From assembly GCA_021785405.1 (NCBI GenBank), contig JAJYFF010000008.1, positions 1 to 61,844 of the forward strand: 61,844 nucleotides of DNA, read 5' to 3'. Both the position numbers and the translations under genes were made by a program. Positions within the stretch are counted from its first letter, which is position 1; every line of letters starts with the position of its first letter. Source of the stretch: Pseudomonadota bacterium (GTDB lineage Bacteria > Pseudomonadota > Gammaproteobacteria > Steroidobacterales > Steroidobacteraceae). Below the pieces are notes generated by a model. That model searched no databases and was not told where the DNA came from. It saw nothing but the letters and a program-made list of their open reading frames with translations. Shown one piece after another: positions 34,675 to 43,797 of the stretch.

Positions 34675-36270
34675 TCAATGCGCGGGTGGCGCGCCATGGC
34701 CTTTCGCGGCCTTCATCAGGAACACGATCGGCACCATCGACAGGAACACCAGACCGAAGAACCAGAACGCGTCGAGATACGCGAGCAAGCGCGACTGCTG
34801 GTCGACGAGGAAACCGATCGTCGCGAGCGCGTGCAGCGGCGCGTTCGCGCCGCCGAAGATCGGCGCGAAGTGCGCGGTCAGCTGCGCGAGCAGCGACCGG
34901 TACGCCGGATTGCCGGCGTGCAGGTTCGTGACCAGCACGCTGTGATGGAACTGGCTGCGCCGGACCAGCAGCGTCGAGGCGATCGAGATCCCGACGCTGC
35001 CGCCGAGGTTGCGGCACACGTTGATCAAGGCCGACGCATTGTTGGTCTTCGCCGCCGGCACCGATCCGAAGGCTTCGGTGTTGATCGGAATGAACAGGAA
35101 GGCGAGGCCGAGGGCCTGCACCACGCGCGCCAGCATCACCGTCAGATAGTCGGTCGAGAGATCGAAGTGCGACACCCACAGCAGCGCGAGGCCGCAGACC
35201 GTGAGCCCGAACGCGATCAGCGCGCGCGCGTCGATCCGGCCGATCGCGCGGCCGACGAACGGCATCAGCAAGACCAGCATCAAGGCGCCGGGGGTGATCA
35301 CGAGCCCGGCGTCGGTCGCGGTGTAGCCGAGCAGTTCCTGCACGAACGCGGGGACCAGGAAGGTACTGCCGAGCAGCACGAAGCCCAACATGAACATCAG
35401 CAGCGAGCTCACCGCGAACGTGCGGTCGCCGAGCAGGCGCAGATCGACGATCGGTTCGCGCGCGCGCAGCTCGCGGATCACCAGCGCGATCAGCGAGAGC
35501 GCCGAGACCGCCGCGAGCGTCGCGATCAGCGGGGAGGAGAGCCAATCGTCCTCCTGGCCGCGATCGAGGACGACCTGCAGCGCGCCGAGCCCGAGCGCGA
35601 CGAACCCGAAGCCGAGCACGTCGAAGCGGGTGCCGCGGCGGCGCGCGTCGAGTCGCGCGCTCACGAGGTGCGGCGGGTCCTCGATGAACGCGAGGATCAG
35701 GAACACCAGGATCGCGCCGACCGGCACGTTCAGCAGGAACACCCAGCGCCAGGAGATGTTGTCGGTGATCCAGCCACCGAGCGTGGGCCCGAGCGCCGGG
35801 GCGAACACCACCGAGATCCCGTAGACCGCGAACGCCATTCCGCGTTGTTTCGGGGGGAAGGTGTCGGTCAGGATCGCCTGGGCCGTCGGCTGCAGGCCGC
35901 CGCCGGCGGCGCCCTGCAGCGCGCGGCAGAACACCAGGGTCGCGAGGCTCGGTGCGATGCCGCACAGGAGCGACGCGATCGTGAAGCCGACGATGCAGAT
36001 CAAGAAGAAGCGCTTGCGGCCGATCCGCGTCGAGACCCAGCCGGACACCGGCATCGAGATCGCGTTCGTGACGAGGTACGAGGTCAACACCCAGGCCGAC
36101 TCGTCCTGGCTCGCGCCGAGATTGCCGGCGATGTGCGGCAGGGACACGTTCGCGATCGAGATGTCGAGGACTTCCATGAACGCCGCGAGCGCGACGATCG
36201 GCGCGATCAACCAGGGATTGATCCGCGGCCGGTAGGCGGCCGTGGGTCGAAGAGCGCCGGCGGTATCCAT
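34675..36270 (-). CDS. DHA2-family MFS multidrug exporter (EmrB/QacA type)
   Basis: This 531-residue inner-membrane antiporter has about 14 helices. Motif A is STRIGRKRFF near residue 81, and motif C-like sequences GAAGGGLQPTAQAILTD and FAPALGPTLGGWITD are those of the 14-helix DHA2 exporters. The first helix carries MEVLDISIANVSLPHIAGNL, diagnostic for EmrB. No EmrA-type membrane-fusion gene is adjacent, so the partner must be elsewhere or it acts alone. It is transcribed leftward, divergent from the hydrogenase operon across 135 bp. Confidence 0.93.
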   Translation of the reverse strand: MDTAGALRPTAAYRPRINPWLIAPIVALAAFMEVLDISIANVSLPHIAGNLGASQDESAWVLTSYLVTNAISMPVSGWVSTRIGRKRFFLICIVGFTIASLLCGIAPSLATLVFCRALQGAAGGGLQPTAQAILTDTFPPKQRGMAFAVYGISVVFAPALGPTLGGWITDNISWRWVFLLNVPVGAILVFLILAFIEDPPHLVSARLDARRRGTRFDVLGFGFVALGLGALQVVLDRGQEDDWLSSPLIATLAAVSALSLIALVIRELRAREPIVDLRLLGDRTFAVSSLLMFMLGFVLLGSTFLVPAFVQELLGYTATDAGLVITPGALMLVLLMPFVGRAIGRIDARALIAFGLTVCGLALLWVSHFDLSTDYLTVMLARVVQALGLAFLFIPINTEAFGSVPAAKTNNASALINVCRNLGGSVGISIASTLLVRRSQFHHSVLVTNLHAGNPAYRSLLAQLTAHFAPIFGGANAPLHALATIGFLVDQQSRLLAYLDAFWFFGLVFLSMVPIVFLMKAAKGHGAPPAH

Positions 36271-36405
36271 CGCCCGACAGGGTAATCGCAGCGCGTCGCG
36301 AAAGGAACCCGATCCCTTGCGCGGTTCCAGCGTCGGGCTCGGGAAAGTCCGTATTGCTCGCTCACCGGGGATCCGCCGATCATCGACTCTCGCCGAGGAG
36401 AGGCC
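36271..36405. promoter_or_regulatory. Divergent promoter region, MFS exporter / hydrogenase operon
   Basis: This spacer must drive the hyh operon to the right. It contains two nested inverted repeats: CCCGAC (36273-36278) with GTCGGG (36332-36337), and GGAACC (36304-36309) with GGTTCC (36323-36328). A GAGGAGAGG ribosome binding site precedes the hyhB ATG. No NtrC-type -24/-12 element was evident. Confidence 0.4.
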
Positions 36406-37563
36406 ATGCCCGACCGCGATGCCGCCGTGGCGCGCTTGATCGAGGCGCCGCAGCTTCAAGCCCTGATCGACGGGCTGAAGGACCGCGGCTACGCGGTGCT
36501 CGGACCGCGTCGCCGTGGCGATGCGATCGGCATCGACACGCTCGACCGGATCGAGGACCTGCCGCGGGGTTGCCGGACGACCCAGGCGCCGGGCCGGTAT
36601 CGGCTCGAGGAGTCCCCGGACGCGGGGACCTTCGAGTTCACCCCGGGCGCGGACTCGTTCAAGCGGTGGCTGCATCCCCCGCAGCAGACCGAGTTCCGGT
36701 TCCGGCGCGAGGGGTCGGGGTTCGTGCCGATCGAGTCCGCGCCGGCGCCGAGGCCGCGCCATGCGTTCCTCGGGATCCGCGCGTGCGAAATCGCCGCGAT
36801 CGCGGTACTCGATCGGGTGTTCCTCGAAGGCCGCTACCGCGACCCGGGCTACTCGCGTCGCCGGGAGGGCGTGTTCCTGGTCGCGGTCAACTGCGTGTCC
36901 GCGGGGGGCAGCTGCTTCTGCACCTCGACCGGGACCGGCCCGCGCGTCGAGCGGGGGTTCGATCTCGCGTTGACGGAACTCCGGGATCCGGCGCATCGCT
37001 TCCTGGTGGAGATCGGCAGCGATCGCGGCGCCGAGCTCGCCGCGCAGCTGCCCGGCGGACCTGCGCCGGCGGACGCGCTCGCGGCGGCCGCGGCGCTCGT
37101 CGCGCGCTGCGCCGATGCGATGCCGCGGCGGTTCGATCCGGCGCGCGTCGCGCGCCGGCTGCGCGAGACGCCCGAACATCCACGCTGGGCGGCGATCGCC
37201 GAACGCTGCCTCGCGTGCGCGAACTGCACGATCGTGTGCCCGACGTGCTTCTGCACGACGACCGTCGACCGGACCGATCTCGCGGGCACGACCGCGACGC
37301 GCGAGCGACACTGGGATTCGTGCTTCACGCTCGGCTTCTCGCACCTGCACGGCGGCAGCGTGCGCACGAGCACCGCGTCCCGCTATCGGCAATGGATGAC
37401 GCACAAGCTGTCCGCGTGGCTGGAGCAGTTCGGCACGCTGGGCTGCGTCGGCTGCGGCCGCTGCGTGACCTGGTGTCCGGCCGGGATCGATCTCGCCGCG
37501 CTGGCCGCGGCCGTCGACGCGGAACCGGATCGCGGCTCGGGGAGGAACTCGCATGCGCCTTGA
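36406..37563 (+). CDS. hyhB: Group 3b-type [NiFe] hydrogenase beta subunit (sulfhydrogenase HydB-like)
   Basis: This 385-residue iron-sulfur protein carries electrons between the hydrogenase core and the flavin subunit. It has a Cys-rich stretch NCVSAGGSCFCTS near residue 161, one [4Fe-4S] motif CLACANCTIVCPTC near 267-280, and a second CVGCGRCVTWCP near 347-358. This matches the beta subunit of soluble NAD(P)-linked sulfhydrogenases. It is the first gene of a five-subunit/accessory operon ending in a maturation protease. Its last bases overlap the cNMP-binding gene by 11. Confidence 0.9.
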   Translation: MPDRDAAVARLIEAPQLQALIDGLKDRGYAVLGPRRRGDAIGIDTLDRIEDLPRGCRTTQAPGRYRLEESPDAGTFEFTPGADSFKRWLHPPQQTEFRFRREGSGFVPIESAPAPRPRHAFLGIRACEIAAIAVLDRVFLEGRYRDPGYSRRREGVFLVAVNCVSAGGSCFCTSTGTGPRVERGFDLALTELRDPAHRFLVEIGSDRGAELAAQLPGGPAPADALAAAAALVARCADAMPRRFDPARVARRLRETPEHPRWAAIAERCLACANCTIVCPTCFCTTTVDRTDLAGTTATRERHWDSCFTLGFSHLHGGSVRTSTASRYRQWMTHKLSAWLEQFGTLGCVGCGRCVTWCPAGIDLAALAAAVDAEPDRGSGRNSHAP

Positions 37564-37972
37564 GGATCTCGGCGACGCGGTCGCGGGCTGCACCCGCTCG
37601 GTCGAGTTCATGCCGGGCGACTACCTGCTACGGGTCGGGGCGCCGGCCGACGAGTGTTATTTGATCGAGCAAGGCCGCGTCGCGATCGAGGCGCATGCGC
37701 CGGCGAGGCCCGCGGACGTGCTCGCGACGCTCGGTGCCGGCGATCTCGTCGGCCTGTCCTGGATCCTGCCCCCGTACCGCTGGGCGTACGATGCGCGTGC
37801 GGTGCAGGCGGTGCGCGCGATCGCGATCGACGGCCGGCGCGTGCGCGAGCGCTGCGACGCCGACCCGCGGATCGGCTATCACCTGCTGCAAGGCGTGCTG
37901 CGGGCCGCGGTCGAGCGCCTGCAGGCGATGCGCCTGCAGCACCTCGACGTGTATCGCGGAACGGCGCCGTGA
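37553..37972 (+). CDS. Stand-alone cyclic-nucleotide-binding domain protein in hydrogenase operon
   Basis: This 139-residue protein is a single cNMP-binding beta-roll: an N-terminal helix, then PGDYLLRVGAPADECYLIEQGRVAIE and the phosphate-binding-cassette region ATLGAGDLVGLSWIL, followed by C-terminal helices. There is no DNA-binding HTH, unlike Crp/Fnr. It overlaps both hyhB and hyhG, so it is made in step with the hydrogenase and is probably a bound regulatory or assembly subunit. The ligand (cAMP, another nucleotide, or none) is not predictable; the canonical Arg of the cassette is not obvious. Confidence 0.85.
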   Translation: MRLEDLGDAVAGCTRSVEFMPGDYLLRVGAPADECYLIEQGRVAIEAHAPARPADVLATLGAGDLVGLSWILPPYRWAYDARAVQAVRAIAIDGRRVRERCDADPRIGYHLLQGVLRAAVERLQAMRLQHLDVYRGTAP

Positions 37973-38805
37973 GCGCCGCGCTCGAGGAGGGATCGGTTCC
38001 GCGCCGCTACCGGGTCGAGGCCGTGCGGCCGGAGCTCGTCGACACGGTGAGCCTCGAGCTCGCGCCGCCCACCGGCGAGGCGCCGGCGTTCGAGCCGGGG
38101 CAGTTCAACATGCTGTACGCGTTCGGCGTCGGCGAGGCCGCGATCAGCGTGAGCGGCGATCCGGCGACGCGGGCGCGGATCGTGCACACGGTGCGCGCGG
38201 TCGGTCCGGTCAGCCAGGCGCTCGCGGATCTCGCCGTCGGCGCGACAGTCGGCGTGCGCGGCCCGTTCGGCCACGGCTGGCCGACGTCCGCGGCGCGCGG
38301 CCGCGACCTGCTACTGATCGCCGGCGGCCTTGGCCTCGCGCCGCTGCGGCCCGCGTTGCTGCGCGTGCTCGCCGAGCGGGCGCACTATGGCCGGGTCATC
38401 GTGCTGGTCGGCATGCGCACGCCGCCGGAGATCCTGTTCCGCGCGTCGCTCGAGGCCTGGGGCGCGCGCGCCGATCTCGAGGTCGAGGTGACCGTGGACC
38501 GGGGAGATGCCGCCTGGCGCGGGCACGTGGGCGTCGTCACCAGCCTGATCCCGCGGCTCGCGCTCGAGCCGCGGAACACGGTCGCGTTCGTCTGTGGCCC
38601 GGAGCTCATGATGCGCCACGCCGCGGAGGCCTTGCGCGCGGTCGGGCTCGAGCCCGCGCAGATCTTCGTGTCGATGGAGCGGAACATGAAATGCGCGATC
38701 GGGCTCTGCGGCCACTGCCAGTTCGGGCCCGCGTTCGTCTGCAAGGACGGCCCGGTGATGCGGTTCGATCGGGTCGCCCGCGCGCTCGCGGTCCGGGAGT
38801 GGTGA
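37969..38805 (+). CDS. hyhG: Hydrogenase gamma subunit, FAD/NAD(P)-binding
   Basis: This 278-residue ferredoxin-reductase-like protein links H2 oxidation to NAD(P). It has an FAD domain (PGQFNMLYAFGVGEAAISVSG), a nucleotide-binding Gly-rich loop LLLIAGGLGLAPLRP near 110-125, and CGPELMM. The C-terminal [2Fe-2S] motif is MKCAIGLCGHCQFGPAFVCKDGPV. The GTG start overlaps the preceding stop as GTGA. This architecture is that of the gamma subunit of group 3b hydrogenases and of dihydroorotate dehydrogenase electron-transfer subunits; operon context decides for hydrogenase. Confidence 0.93.
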   Translation: MSAALEEGSVPRRYRVEAVRPELVDTVSLELAPPTGEAPAFEPGQFNMLYAFGVGEAAISVSGDPATRARIVHTVRAVGPVSQALADLAVGATVGVRGPFGHGWPTSAARGRDLLLIAGGLGLAPLRPALLRVLAERAHYGRVIVLVGMRTPPEILFRASLEAWGARADLEVEVTVDRGDAAWRGHVGVVTSLIPRLALEPRNTVAFVCGPELMMRHAAEALRAVGLEPAQIFVSMERNMKCAIGLCGHCQFGPAFVCKDGPVMRFDRVARALAVREW

Positions 38806-39585
38806 ATGGCGACGCCGGCGCGTCCGAAGCTCGCGGTCTGGAAGTTCGCGTCCTGCGACGGCTGTCAGCTCTCGCTCCTCGACGTCGAGGCGGATCTGCT
38901 GGCACTCGCGGACCGGGTCGAGATCGCGCATTTCGCGGAAGCGACCGCACGCGACGGGCCCGGACCCTACGATCTCTCGCTGGTCGAGGGCTCGGTCGCG
39001 ACCGCGCGCGACGCGGCCCGGATCCTCGAGGTCCGCGCGCGGTCGAAGCGTCTGGTCACGATCGGCGCGTGCGCGACCGCCGGCGGGATCCAGGCGCTGC
39101 GCAATTTCGCGAACGCCGCCGAATTCGTCGCCGCGGTGTACCCCGAGCCGCGGACCCTCGACGTGCTCGCCGAGGTCACGCCGATCCGCGACCATGTCCC
39201 GGTCGACTTCGAGCTGCCCGGCTGCCCCGTGGACCGCGGTCAGCTGCTCGAGGTGATCGCGGCGATGCTCGCGGGTCGCCCGCCGGCGATCGCGAGCCAC
39301 AGCGTCTGCGTCGACTGCAAGCTCCGCGGGAACACCTGCGTGCTGGTCGCGCGCGGCGCCCCGTGCCTCGGTCCGGTCACCCACGCGGGCTGCGGCGCGA
39401 TCTGTCCGGCCTATGACCGCGGCTGCTACGGCTGCTTCGGGCCGATGGAGACCGCCGATCCCGCCGCGCTCGCGAAGGCGTGGCGCCGGCAGGGACTCGC
39501 CGACCGCGACCTGCGGCGGGCGCTGCACGCGTACTGCGCGGCCGTCGAGCCGTTTCGCAGCGCCGGAGGCGACCGTGACGCGTAG
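38806..39585 (+). CDS. hyhS: Hydrogenase delta (small) subunit
   Basis: This 259-residue iron-sulfur protein passes electrons from the NiFe site to the flavin subunits. The proximal cluster ligands begin with [13 protein letters not shown] near residue 15, then IGACATAGG and [11 protein letters not shown]. Extra Cys in the last third ([29 protein letters not shown]) supply further [4Fe-4S] clusters. There is no Tat signal, so the enzyme is cytosolic. The ATG directly follows the hyhG stop without a gap. Confidence 0.94.
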   Translation: MATPARPKLAVWKFASCDGCQLSLLDVEADLLALADRVEIAHFAEATARDGPGPYDLSLVEGSVATARDAARILEVRARSKRLVTIGACATAGGIQALRNFANAAEFVAAVYPEPRTLDVLAEVTPIRDHVPVDFELPGCPVDRGQLLEVIAAMLAGRPPAIASHSVCVDCKLRGNTCVLVARGAPCLGPVTHAGCGAICPAYDRGCYGCFGPMETADPAALAKAWRRQGLADRDLRRALHAYCAAVEPFRSAGGDRDA

Positions 39586-40867
39586 GCGCCTCGTCGTCGA
39601 GGAGATCGCGCGGGTCGAGGGCGAGGGCGCGCTCGACCTCGAGATCGAGGCCGGGCAGGTCACGGTCGCGCGCCTGCGGATCTTCGAGCCGCCGCGCCTG
39701 TTCGAGGCGCTGCTGCGCGGCCGGGATCTCCGCGAGGCGCCGGACATCGCCGCGCGCATCTGCGGGATCTGTCCGGTCGCGTATCAACTCGGCGCCGCGC
39801 AGGCGATGGAGCGGGCGCTCGGGCTCTGCATCGAGCCGAGCGTGCGCGCGCTGCGCCGCCTCCTGTACTGCGGCGAGTGGATCGAGAGCCACGCGCTGCA
39901 CGTCGTGCTGCTGCACGCGCCGGACTTCCTCGGCTATCCGGACGCGATGCAGATGGCGCGGGACCATCGGGCCGCGGTCGATGCGGGGCTCGCGCTGAAG
40001 CGGTTCGGCAACGACGTGCTGAGAACCCTCGGCGGCCGGGAGGTCCACCCCGTGAACGTCCGCGTCGGCGGGTTTCACCGCTGGCCGCGCGCGGACGAGC
40101 TCGATCCGCTCGCCGCGCGGGCGGCCGGCGCGCGAGCGCAGGCCGTGGAACTGCTGCGCTGGGCGGCTCGCTTCGATTTCCCGGCGATCGAGCGGGACTA
40201 CGCGTTCGTTGCGATGCGCGACGCGCAGCGCTATCCCTTGAACGAAGGCCGGATCGTCTCGAGCGGCGGGCTCGACATCGATCTCGACGACTTCGACCGG
40301 CACTTCGTCGAGCACCAGGTGCCGCACTCGACCGCGCTGCACGCCGCACTGCGCGGGCACGGCCCCTATCTCGTCGGACCGCTCGCGCGGTATGCGCTGA
40401 ACTTCGACCGTCTGCCGGCCGAGGTGCAGGCGCTCGCGCGCGAGGCGGGGCTCGGGCCCGTCTGTCGCAATCCGTTCCGCAGCATCCTGGTGCGCCTGCT
40501 CGAGGTGGTCTACGCGTGCGGCGAGGTCGAACGCCTGGTCGCGGACCTGCGGCGCGCGCCCGCGCCGCTCGCGCCCGCGCTCACGCTGCGTGCCGGGGTC
40601 GGCCAGGGTTGCACCGAGGCGCCGCGCGGGCTGTGCCACCACCGCTACGCGATCGACGCGACCGGCGCGATCACGAGCGCGCGGATCGTGCCGCCAACCT
40701 CGCAGAACCAGGCGTCGATCGAGGCGGATCTGCGCGAGCTCGCGAGCCGCCACCTCGATGCGTCGGACGAGGACCTGAGCGCGCTGTGCGAGCGCGCGAT
40801 CCGCAACCACGATCCCTGCATCTCGTGCTCGACCCACTTCCTGCGCTTGACCGTGCGCGGGCGATGA
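39575..40867 (+). CDS. hyhL: Hydrogenase alpha (large) subunit, NiFe site, group 3b-like
   Basis: This 430-residue subunit carries the NiFe active site. The N-terminal ligand motif is RICGICP near residues 63-69 and the C-terminal one DPCISCSTH, followed by a nine-residue tail FLRLTVRGR that the maturation protease should remove. The GTG start overlaps the small-subunit gene by 11 bases; a downstream start would lose the conserved [11 protein letters not shown]. The short length and cytosolic partner set place it in the bidirectional NAD(P)-coupled group rather than the membrane-bound uptake group at 59863. Confidence 0.95.
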   Translation: MTRRRLVVEEIARVEGEGALDLEIEAGQVTVARLRIFEPPRLFEALLRGRDLREAPDIAARICGICPVAYQLGAAQAMERALGLCIEPSVRALRRLLYCGEWIESHALHVVLLHAPDFLGYPDAMQMARDHRAAVDAGLALKRFGNDVLRTLGGREVHPVNVRVGGFHRWPRADELDPLAARAAGARAQAVELLRWAARFDFPAIERDYAFVAMRDAQRYPLNEGRIVSSGGLDIDLDDFDRHFVEHQVPHSTALHAALRGHGPYLVGPLARYALNFDRLPAEVQALAREAGLGPVCRNPFRSILVRLLEVVYACGEVERLVADLRRAPAPLAPALTLRAGVGQGCTEAPRGLCHHRYAIDATGAITSARIVPPTSQNQASIEADLRELASRHLDASDEDLSALCERAIRNHDPCISCSTHFLRLTVRGR

Positions 40868-41367
40868 ACGACAGCGTCGCGGACCGTCTGGTGATCGGCG
40901 TCGGCAACCCCGATCGGGCCGACGATGGGGCCGGGTCGCTGGTCGCGGCGCAGATGCGCGCGCTGCGGCTGCCGCGCTGGCGGGTGATCGTGCGCACCGG
41001 CGACCTGCTCGGGCTGCTCGACGACTGGGCCGGCGCCGGCGCGGTCGTCGTGGTCGATGCCGCCGCGCCGCTCGCGCGGGCGGGCGCGATCCATCGCTGG
41101 ACGCCCGGGCGCGAGGGACTGCCCGTGCCGCCGCGGCCACGGTCGACCCACGGCTTCGGGGTCGCCGAGGCGCTCGCGCTCGCCGAGCACCTCGGCTGCC
41201 TCCCGCCCGCGCTCGTCGTCTACGCGATCGAGGGCGCGAATTTCGCGGTCGGGGGGGCGATGACGCCCGCGGTGCGGCGCGCGTCGCTCGCGCTCGCGCG
41301 GCGCCTCGGCGCCGGCCGCGGCGTTCCGCTCGGCGCGGCGCGCGCGGTGCCGGTGCGGGCGCCTTAG
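40864..41367 (+). CDS. Hydrogenase maturation protease
   Basis: This 167-residue endopeptidase of the HyaD/HycI family clips the C-terminal tail of the large subunit after Ni insertion. Metal-binding acidic and His residues lie in GVGNPDRADDGAG (residues about 12-24), VVVDAAAP and STHGFGVAEAL. It overlaps hyhL by four bases, so it is dedicated to that subunit. No hypABCDEF genes are in the window and they must be supplied from elsewhere. Its stop overlaps the opposing phospholipase D gene by four bases. Confidence 0.92.
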   Translation: MNDSVADRLVIGVGNPDRADDGAGSLVAAQMRALRLPRWRVIVRTGDLLGLLDDWAGAGAVVVVDAAAPLARAGAIHRWTPGREGLPVPPRPRSTHGFGVAEALALAEHLGCLPPALVVYAIEGANFAVGGAMTPAVRRASLALARRLGAGRGVPLGAARAVPVRAP

Positions 41368-42845
41368 TCGTCCGCCGTCGAGTCCTCGCGTGCGGCGTCG
41401 AGCCGTCGCCAGCGCCGTCGCCGCCGCCGCTCGCGCCACTGCCGGACGCCCAGGTTCAACGCGAACCACGCGCACGCGGCCGCGATCGGCCAGGCGACGA
41501 CGCGCGGCCAGATCGCCGCGCAGGCGGCGATCGCCGCGAGCGCGAGCGTCGCCGCGGCCAGGGGCCCGCGGCTCGTGTCGCCGAGCACCCGGTGCGCGCG
41601 CAGCGCGACCCCGACGCTCGTCGCGATCCGCAGCGCGCCGACCGCGGCGCGGCTCGAACTGCCGCCGCCACGCCGCAGCGCCCGCGCGCGCCGCGCCGCC
41701 GCCGGGTCGCTGCTGCCGATGCGCTCGCTGTGGCGGAAGCGGCGCGGCGCGAGCACGATCTCGGTCGCGTTCGCGAGATCGGCCTCGTACTGTGCGGCCA
41801 GCCCGCGGGCGAAGTCCTCGTTCTCGACCGCGACGTCGATCTCGCGGTTGCCGAACCAGCTCGACAGGTTCAGGTTCGACGAACCCACGCGCGACCACAG
41901 GCCGTCGACGACCGCGGTCTTCGCGTGCAGCATCGAACCGTTCCATTCGTAGATCCGCACCCCGGCGCGCAGCAGCGGCCGGTAGCCCGAGCGCGACAGC
42001 GCCGCGACCACCGGCACGTCGCTCGCGCCCGGCACCAGGAGCCGCACGTCGACGCCGTCGTGCGCAGCGCCGACCAAGGCCTGCACGTAGGGTGCGACAC
42101 CGAGGTAATAGGCGTCGGTGAGCCACAAGCGGCGGCGGGCCATTGCGACGACCAGCAGGTCGAGGCGATACAGCGTCGCGCTCGTGGGGTGCGTCGCGAT
42201 CACCCGCACCGCGACCGCGCCGTGCGGCGGCGCCGGCGCGTCGCCGGCGTCGGGCTCGAGCGGCGCACCGAGGCTGCACCAGCTGTCGAGGAACGCCGCC
42301 GTCAAGCGCGCGACCGCCGGGCCGCGGATCGCGACGCCGGTGTCCCGCCACGGGGGCACCGCGTGCGCCGGGTCGCCGAGCCACTTCGCGCTGATGCACA
42401 CCCCCGACAGGAAGCCGTCGCGCCCATCGACGACCAGCAGCTTGCGGTGGTCGCGGCTCACCCAGCCGAGCGAGTGGCCGATCCGCGGTGGGTTGTAGAT
42501 CCGTACCTCGCCGCCCGCCGCCCGGAGCGGCGCCCAGAAACGGCGCCCCGACTGTCCGAGGCAGCCGAGCCAGTCGACGATCACCGCGACGCGGATGCCC
42601 GCGCGCGCGCGTTCCGCGAGCGCGTCGCGGAATTCGACGCCGACGGCATCGTCGCGGAAGATGTAGTTCTCGAGCAGGATCCGCCGTTGCGCGCCACGGA
42701 TCGCACGCAGCCAGGCCGCGAAGTGTGCCTCGCCGTCGCACACCAGGTCGACCGCGTTGCCGGGGATCGGCGGCGCGCCGGCCGCCCGATTCAGCAGTCG
42801 CTCGGCGAACTTCGAGTAGGTCGGATCTCGCGGGGGCGCGGCCAT
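41364..42845 (-). CDS. Phospholipase D/cardiolipin synthase-like protein
   Basis: This 493-residue protein has two HKD motifs, HRKLLVVDG (His133, Lys135, Asp140) and HAKTAVVDG (His307, Lys309, Asp314), so it should catalyse phosphatidyl transfer or phosphodiester cleavage. Unlike ClsA, membrane helices are at the C terminus (about residues 405-465) instead of the N terminus, and it ends in an Arg-rich then acidic tail. It is transcribed alone toward the hydrogenase operon. Cardiolipin synthesis is the likeliest role, but other phospholipid head-group transfers are possible. Confidence 0.87.
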   Translation of the reverse strand: MAAPPRDPTYSKFAERLLNRAAGAPPIPGNAVDLVCDGEAHFAAWLRAIRGAQRRILLENYIFRDDAVGVEFRDALAERARAGIRVAVIVDWLGCLGQSGRRFWAPLRAAGGEVRIYNPPRIGHSLGWVSRDHRKLLVVDGRDGFLSGVCISAKWLGDPAHAVPPWRDTGVAIRGPAVARLTAAFLDSWCSLGAPLEPDAGDAPAPPHGAVAVRVIATHPTSATLYRLDLLVVAMARRRLWLTDAYYLGVAPYVQALVGAAHDGVDVRLLVPGASDVPVVAALSRSGYRPLLRAGVRIYEWNGSMLHAKTAVVDGLWSRVGSSNLNLSSWFGNREIDVAVENEDFARGLAAQYEADLANATEIVLAPRRFRHSERIGSSDPAAARRARALRRGGGSSSRAAVGALRIATSVGVALRAHRVLGDTSRGPLAAATLALAAIAACAAIWPRVVAWPIAAACAWFALNLGVRQWRERRRRRRWRRLDAAREDSTADD

Positions 42846-42924
42846 CCGGCGAGTTTAGCGCGTGCGCGGACTTCGCCGGCACGGCGCCGGTGCCGCGGGC
42901 GCGATGTTCGCGGCCCCGCGGGCG

Positions 42925-43329
42925 TCAGCGCTTCGCGCAGAACTGGTCGTGCAGGGTGCGGATGATCGCCGCGGTCTCGCCGCTCGACAAGGCGTAATGG
43001 ATCGACTGTCCCCGGCGCCGCGTCGACACCAGCTTGTGCTCGCGCAGCAGCGCGAGGTGCTGCGAGACCGCGGATTGGCTCAAGCCGACGCACGATTGCA
43101 GCTGGCCGACCGACTTCTCGCCCTCGGCGAGCTGACAGACGAGGAGCAACCGCGCCTCGTTCGCGATCGCCTTCAGCACCGCGGAGACTCGCGTCGCCCG
43201 CGAGTGCAGGGCCGCCAGCTCACGCCGGTGCAGCGCGGTGATCGCGGCTGCGGGCGCCGCCTCGGTCGCGCGGGACCGGGTCGCGCGGGTCGCGCGGGTC
43301 GCACGCTTGCGCGCGGGCGTGTGCTTCAT
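42925..43329 (-). CDS. shdrR: ArsR-family repressor of the sHdr operon (sHdrR-like)
   Basis: This 134-residue winged-helix regulator has an ArsR core (VLKAIANEARLLLVCQLAEGEKSVGQL, then LSQSAVSQHLALLREHKLV and the wing RRRGQSIHYAL). Cys65 in LLVCQL and Cys131 in DQFCAKR match the positions used by sulfane-sulfur-sensing repressors of the SqrR/BigR group; Cys80 is extra. The N terminus has a basic (RAT)n-like extension. It is the last gene of the sHdr operon and its start overlaps the lbpA stop, so it probably reports sulfur status and represses its own operon. Confidence 0.88.
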   Translation of the reverse strand: MKHTPARKRATRATRATRSRATEAAPAAAITALHRRELAALHSRATRVSAVLKAIANEARLLLVCQLAEGEKSVGQLQSCVGLSQSAVSQHLALLREHKLVSTRRRGQSIHYALSSGETAAIIRTLHDQFCAKR

Positions 43330-43769
43330 GCGCCGCAGCCGGCGAAGCCGTCGGCGGTCATCTTCGCCTCGTAGGGACCCGCGACCTGCGTGCCCGGGAC
43401 GAGCGTCGGCTTCACTTCCGCCCAGTTCTCGGGCTTCAACACGAGGAGCCAGCCGCGTCCGTACGGGTCTTCGTTCGCGAGGCTCGGCGTCGCGACCAGC
43501 GTTTCGTTGATCTCGACGACCGTGCCTCCGGCCGCGACCTTCGCGGGCCCGACCCACTTGCCGGACTCGACCGTCGCGCAGGACTTGCCGGCCTTCACTT
43601 CCTTGCCGACGCCCTTCGGCGTGAACGCGACCAGGCGGCCCGCCATCGCGGTCGCGACCGCGGTCATCCCGACCTTCACGTTGCCGTCGTCGAGTTCGCG
43701 AAACCAGATGTGGCTTTGCACGTCGTAGAGCAGATCATCGGGCAGATTGCAGCCGCGCACCGTCGCCAT
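43326..43769 (-). CDS. lbpA: Lipoate-binding protein LbpA (GcvH-like) of the sHdr system
   Basis: This 147-residue protein is a relative of glycine-cleavage H protein. The lipoyl lysine is Lys71 in ATVESGKWVGPAKV, on the usual hairpin, and the fold segments HIWFRELDDGNVKVGMTAVA and INETLVATPSLANEDPYGRGW are present. No glycine-cleavage genes are near; instead it lies downstream of hdrB2 and is served by the lipoate-assembly operon at 50471-54638. In sulfur oxidisers LbpA is the swinging-arm redox partner of the sHdr complex. It overlaps the regulator gene by four bases. Confidence 0.93.
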   Translation of the reverse strand: MATVRGCNLPDDLLYDVQSHIWFRELDDGNVKVGMTAVATAMAGRLVAFTPKGVGKEVKAGKSCATVESGKWVGPAKVAAGGTVVEINETLVATPSLANEDPYGRGWLLVLKPENWAEVKPTLVPGTQVAGPYEAKMTADGFAGCGA

Positions 43770-43797
43770 GAATCGAACTCCTCTCGTCGATGGCCGT

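Noticed and set aside
31475-34945. 1156-residue plus-strand frame across the OPT, M20 and MFS genes
   Set aside because: It has Arg-rich shadow composition with no recognisable motif, and it crosses genes on both strands that are clearly real.
42877-42895. Hairpin CGGCAC-N7-GTGCCG after the regulator gene as a terminator
   Set aside because: The stem is only 6 bp in a region of high GC where such repeats are frequent, and no T-tract follows on the minus strand.
43326-43769. GcvH of the glycine cleavage system
   Set aside because: No gcvT or gcvP is present; the gene lies in the sHdr operon and the lysine context ESGKWVGP differs from that of GcvH.
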